The notes under the pieces were generated by a model that did not search any database, was not told where the DNA came from, and saw only the letters and a program-made list of their open reading frames with translations. Below are positions 19,801 to 20,189 of a stretch of 20,189 nt of DNA, piece after piece (within the stretch, counting starts at the first letter, position 1; the number at the start of each line of letters is the position of its first letter). The translations under genes were made by a program, and so were the position numbers. The DNA comes from Branchiostoma floridae (taxonomy: Eukaryota; Chordata; Leptocardii; Amphioxiformes; Branchiostomatidae): positions 28,510,246-28,530,434 of the forward strand of contig NC_049983.1 of assembly GCF_000003815.2 (NCBI RefSeq), written 5' to 3'.

Positions 19801-19948
19801 AATTCTAAGCTACTTAAACAGTAATGGTGACTATGTTAGAAGGTATGAAATCATTGTGGGAAAAAATCTTACCTTGAGCCGTCCCGCCAGCAGCGAGAGC
19901 GAGTAGGACCAGCAGCCCCACGGGTACGGTCACTCGTGGGCCCATCAT
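13680..19948 (-). CDS. Secreted ILEI-domain plus SUEL-lectin protein, eight coding exons (spliced gene model)
   Basis: Joining exons 19948-19873, 17269-17138, 16856-16720, 16218-16122, 15543-15427, 15026-14739, 14277-14220 and 13833-13680 gives an uninterrupted 352-residue frame. All junctions are GT/AG with matching phases (1,1,0,1,1,1,2). Residues 1-25 are a signal peptide. About 27-180 match the ILEI/GG domain of FAM3, POMGNT1, CEMIP and TMEM2 (FDTW at 92-95, GRIIAVVVHD at 116-125, GST at 141-143, KG at 159-160). Residues 194-281 are a SUEL/galactose-binding lectin with eight cysteines and the YGR and DPC motifs. About 303-326 are a charged amphipathic helix, and 327-352 an acidic tail. 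There is no transmembrane segment and no N-X-S/T site. The ILEI part lacks the cysteines typical of FAM3 cytokines. A secreted carbohydrate-binding role is inferred from the families; ligand and pathway are unknown. The model is manual and lacks transcript support. Confidence 0.85.
13796..14025. repeat. Partial tandem duplication of exon 8 boundary (13796-13869 and 13953-14025)
   Basis: The two about 74-bp segments share the words 'cctcagccag', 'caaggacagggctgtggg' and 'gcagcagctc'. They span part of exon 8 plus the upstream acceptor tract. They are separated and flanked by GGAA/GGGA purine tracts (13865-13946 and 14050-14110), which read as pyrimidine-rich tracts on the transcribed sense strand and may have promoted slippage. 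Confidence 0.85.
13865..14110. repeat. GGAA/GGGA purine microsatellites
   Basis: Two imperfect (ggaa)n/(ggga)n tracts, at 13865-13946 and 14050-14110, lie in intron 7 and interrupt the duplicated exon boundary. On the sense (minus) strand they are CCTT/CCCT tracts lying 5' of the exon 8 acceptor and could act as extended polypyrimidine tracts. Confidence 0.85.
13948..13990 (-). pseudogene. Duplicated exon 8' with early stop and overlapping AATAAA
   Basis: The acceptor CTTGTTCCCAG ends at 13991. The frame reads LAEEVRGLLELLQ and then TAA (13948-13950), in the same phase as exon 8, whose start reads LAEEARELLELLR. This is a tandem copy of the exon-8 acceptor and its first 14 codons. Splicing exon 7 to it would give a 315-residue protein without the acidic tail. 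AATAAA (13947-13952) overlaps the stop, so it could act as an alternative terminal exon or be a decayed duplicate. No donor is visible at its end. Confidence 0.55.
14220..14277 (-). CDS. Exon 7: hydrophilic linker
   Basis: A small 58-nt exon with a strong acceptor (TTCTCTTTTCAG) and donor GTAAGC, phase 1 in and phase 2 out. It encodes residues 283-301, charged and probably disordered (starting GKPDRRGLEDHE). No domain is recognised. Phase continuity supports it on both sides: G|CC gives alanine, and CG|A at exon 8 gives arginine. Confidence 0.8.
14739..15026 (-). CDS. Exon 6: complete SUEL / rhamnose-binding lectin domain
   Basis: The acceptor TGTAACAG ends at 15027 and the donor is GGCG|GTAAGT. 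The exon is 288 nt, divisible by three, with phase 1 introns on both sides. Cysteines fall at residues 194, 203, 225, 235, 248, 254, 267 and 281, the eight expected for a SUEL domain. AMYGR (214-218) and DPC (265-267) followed by YKYLEVEYTC are the carbohydrate-binding signatures of rhamnose/galactose-binding egg lectins and of latrophilin and EVA-1 lectin domains. All signature residues are intact, so sugar binding is plausible. Confidence 0.95.
15427..15543 (-). CDS. Exon 5: C-terminal end of ILEI domain and linker
   Basis: The acceptor ATGACAG ends at 15544 and the donor is CCAG|GTAAAG; the exon is 117 nt, phase 1-1. Residues 148-186. RRESYAMITQKG followed by PSWFVE corresponds to the terminal 'R-x-S/T-x-x-x-I-x-x-K-G' strand of ILEI domains. 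The remainder, ending FVPP, is a linker to the lectin module. Confidence 0.83.
15748..15951. mobile_element. Short MITE with about 36-bp terminal inverted repeats, Harbinger-like
   Basis: The left arm 15748-15783 begins ggcttaggtcacatttcc. The right arm 15916-15951 reads the same in reverse complement with about four mismatches, and both continue into ggggcccgg. The element is flanked by TAA on both sides (15744-15746 and 15952-15954; one extra G on the left). The interior is AT-rich with no transposase frame. A 3-bp TAA duplication fits PIF/Harbinger, but the superfamily is inferred. It lies in intron 4 of the lectin gene. Confidence 0.85.
16122..16218 (-). CDS. Exon 4: ILEI domain, GRIIAVVVHD strand and GST turn
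   Basis: The acceptor GCTGCAG ends at 16219. The exon is 97 nt, phase 0 in and phase 1 out. Residues 116-147 contain the buried strand IIAVVVHD, a glycine-rich turn and the GST element that precedes the 'LG-x-R' segment in family members. The donor is AG|GTGCCG, weaker than the others here, but its phase joins exactly to exon 5 to restore 'HLGRR'. Confidence 0.82.
16720..16856 (-). CDS. Exon 3: ILEI domain core, FDTW motif
   Basis: The acceptor ends ACGTCAG at 16857 and the donor is GAG|GTAATG; the exon is 137 nt, entering in phase 1 and leaving in phase 0. It encodes residues 70-115. RGHQVFILNEQTGQVVD followed by FDTW (92-95) and the acidic/alanine helix to FLGGAAE fits the 'V-x-V-x-x-x-T/K-G-x-V ... 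F-D-T' core of the ILEI family. Confidence 0.88.
17138..17269 (-). CDS. Exon 2: N-terminal strand region of ILEI domain
   Basis: The acceptor TTTCCCAG ends at 17270 and the donor GTGAGT starts at 17137; the exon is 132 nt, phase 1 on both sides. It encodes residues 26-69, beginning TKGFTVRAQSYG. The FTVRAQSYG start resembles the first strand of ILEI/GG domains, which often open with an 'I-x-V-x-S-x-G' pattern. Residues 57-58 are the small VV pair typical of a core strand. The exon contains no cysteine. Confidence 0.85.
17535..17870. repeat. Diverged direct repeat, two about 160-bp units in intron 1
   Basis: Units near 17535-17700 and 17711-17870 share 'gtattcagaaaccaaatgac'-like and 'gaaattttggtacagaggtg'-like words and the same order of T-rich blocks. 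No coding potential is seen. The class is unknown; it resembles a degenerate intronic repeat. Confidence 0.65.
18071..18240. repeat. 40-bp minisatellite, about 4.3 copies
   Basis: The units start at 18071, 18111, 18151, 18191 and 18231 with 'cccatcatgcagtgtttcct' or close variants, then a CCACC-rich half. They lie in intron 1 of the lectin gene. Confidence 0.92.
18663..19455. repeat. Duplicated about 330-bp repeat (18663-18990 and 19126-19455)
   Basis: Both copies begin with 'ttttcg', then 'gggatttctata..taagg', followed by 'caaggtgact', 'atagtagggtgca', 'ggaactgcag'-like and 'gactcac' blocks in the same order. The spacing is about 463 bp, so the duplicated unit probably includes the intervening 'cgtcatagac' segment, also seen near 19544. 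No frame is shared between the copies. It lies in intron 1. Confidence 0.75.
19613..19685. repeat. Second cluster of the 40-bp minisatellite
   Basis: Two more units, at 19613 and 19653, carry the same 'cccatcatgca...ttcct' core as the array 1.4 kb away, pointing to a dispersed or formerly larger array in intron 1. Confidence 0.85.
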
Positions 19949-19957
19949 GTAGCTCAC
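19873..19957 (-). CDS. Exon 1: start codon and signal peptide
   Basis: Coding starts at 19948 (ATGATGG, two tandem ATGs). The second ATG at 19945 has A at -3 and G at +4, so it has the better Kozak context and may be the true start. The 25 residues have a basic residue followed by a hydrophobic core (VGLLVLLALAA) and a small-residue cleavage region (GGTAQ), which is a classic secretory signal. The exon ends CAAG|GTAAG at 19873, phase 1. Just upstream a pyrimidine-rich tract ends in TTATTGCAG at 19958, a good splice acceptor, so a 5' untranslated exon and the promoter probably lie beyond the right edge. Confidence 0.85.
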
Positions 19958-20189
19958 CTGCAATAACAGTCAACAGGAGGGGGATTATTACCCGACACAG
20001 TGTCAAAATTACTTCTACACATTCAACAAAAACGGCCTGCGGTGTGAGCAACAGGCGATTCGAAAAATATTCAGCAAAAGCAGCATGATTGACAGACGTG
20101 TTTGCAAGACAAATTAACCCTTAAGCTGCTGGATTTTCAGCTCAGTACACGCTTCTAGTGCTGCAGTTTCCAGAGAATCTCTATTAGAT

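Overview
The window looks like nuclear DNA of an animal, most likely a lancelet (Branchiostoma) or a close invertebrate deuterostome. It is intron-rich, with GT/AG splice sites, no operon structure, and many decayed retroelements, SINEs, MITEs and minisatellites. The lancelet assignment is an inference from the LINE and repeat flavour and from the ILEI plus SUEL-lectin gene; no species-diagnostic sequence was checked.

The right third (about 13.0-19.96 kb, minus strand) holds one multi-exon gene that no single open frame reveals. I rebuilt it from splice sites and intron phases. It has eight coding exons and encodes a 352-residue secreted protein: a signal peptide, a cysteine-free ILEI/GG domain (exons 2-5), a complete SUEL/rhamnose-binding lectin domain with eight cysteines on one symmetrical phase 1-1 exon (exon 6), a short linker (exon 7), and a charged helical, acidic C-terminus (exon 8). 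The 3' end is unusual. Exon 8 contains an internal GTGAGT donor that joins in frame to a further terminal exon at 13.0 kb and gives a different tail. A decayed duplicate of the start of exon 8 lies between exons 7 and 8, would add 13 residues and stop, and has AATAAA overlapping its stop codon. Three alternative C-termini are therefore possible. The introns carry a short Harbinger-like MITE, two families of intron-1 repeats and minisatellites.

The left two thirds (1-13.0 kb) show no convincing host gene. They hold 5'-truncated, stop-interrupted non-LTR retrotransposon 3' ends (1-760 minus; 7288-8145 minus; 8300-8760 plus), a tRNA-derived SINE (10.8-11.18 kb minus), and a dispersed repeat of unknown class present twice nearly intact (3.54-4.09 and 5.97-6.80 kb) and a third time partially in intron 8 (13.36-13.65 kb). 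They also hold a 34-bp minisatellite with a 204-bp higher-order period (2187-2730), two smaller minisatellites (36-bp and 39-bp units), GT-rich tracts and hairpins. The open frames across the 34-bp minisatellite exist because the unit has no stop codons, and are not evidence of a gene.

In the lectin gene, the signal peptide would send the protein to the secretory pathway, the lectin domain would bind a sugar such as L-rhamnose or D-galactose, and the ILEI domain is probably a second ligand- or glycan-associated module. The exact role is unknown.
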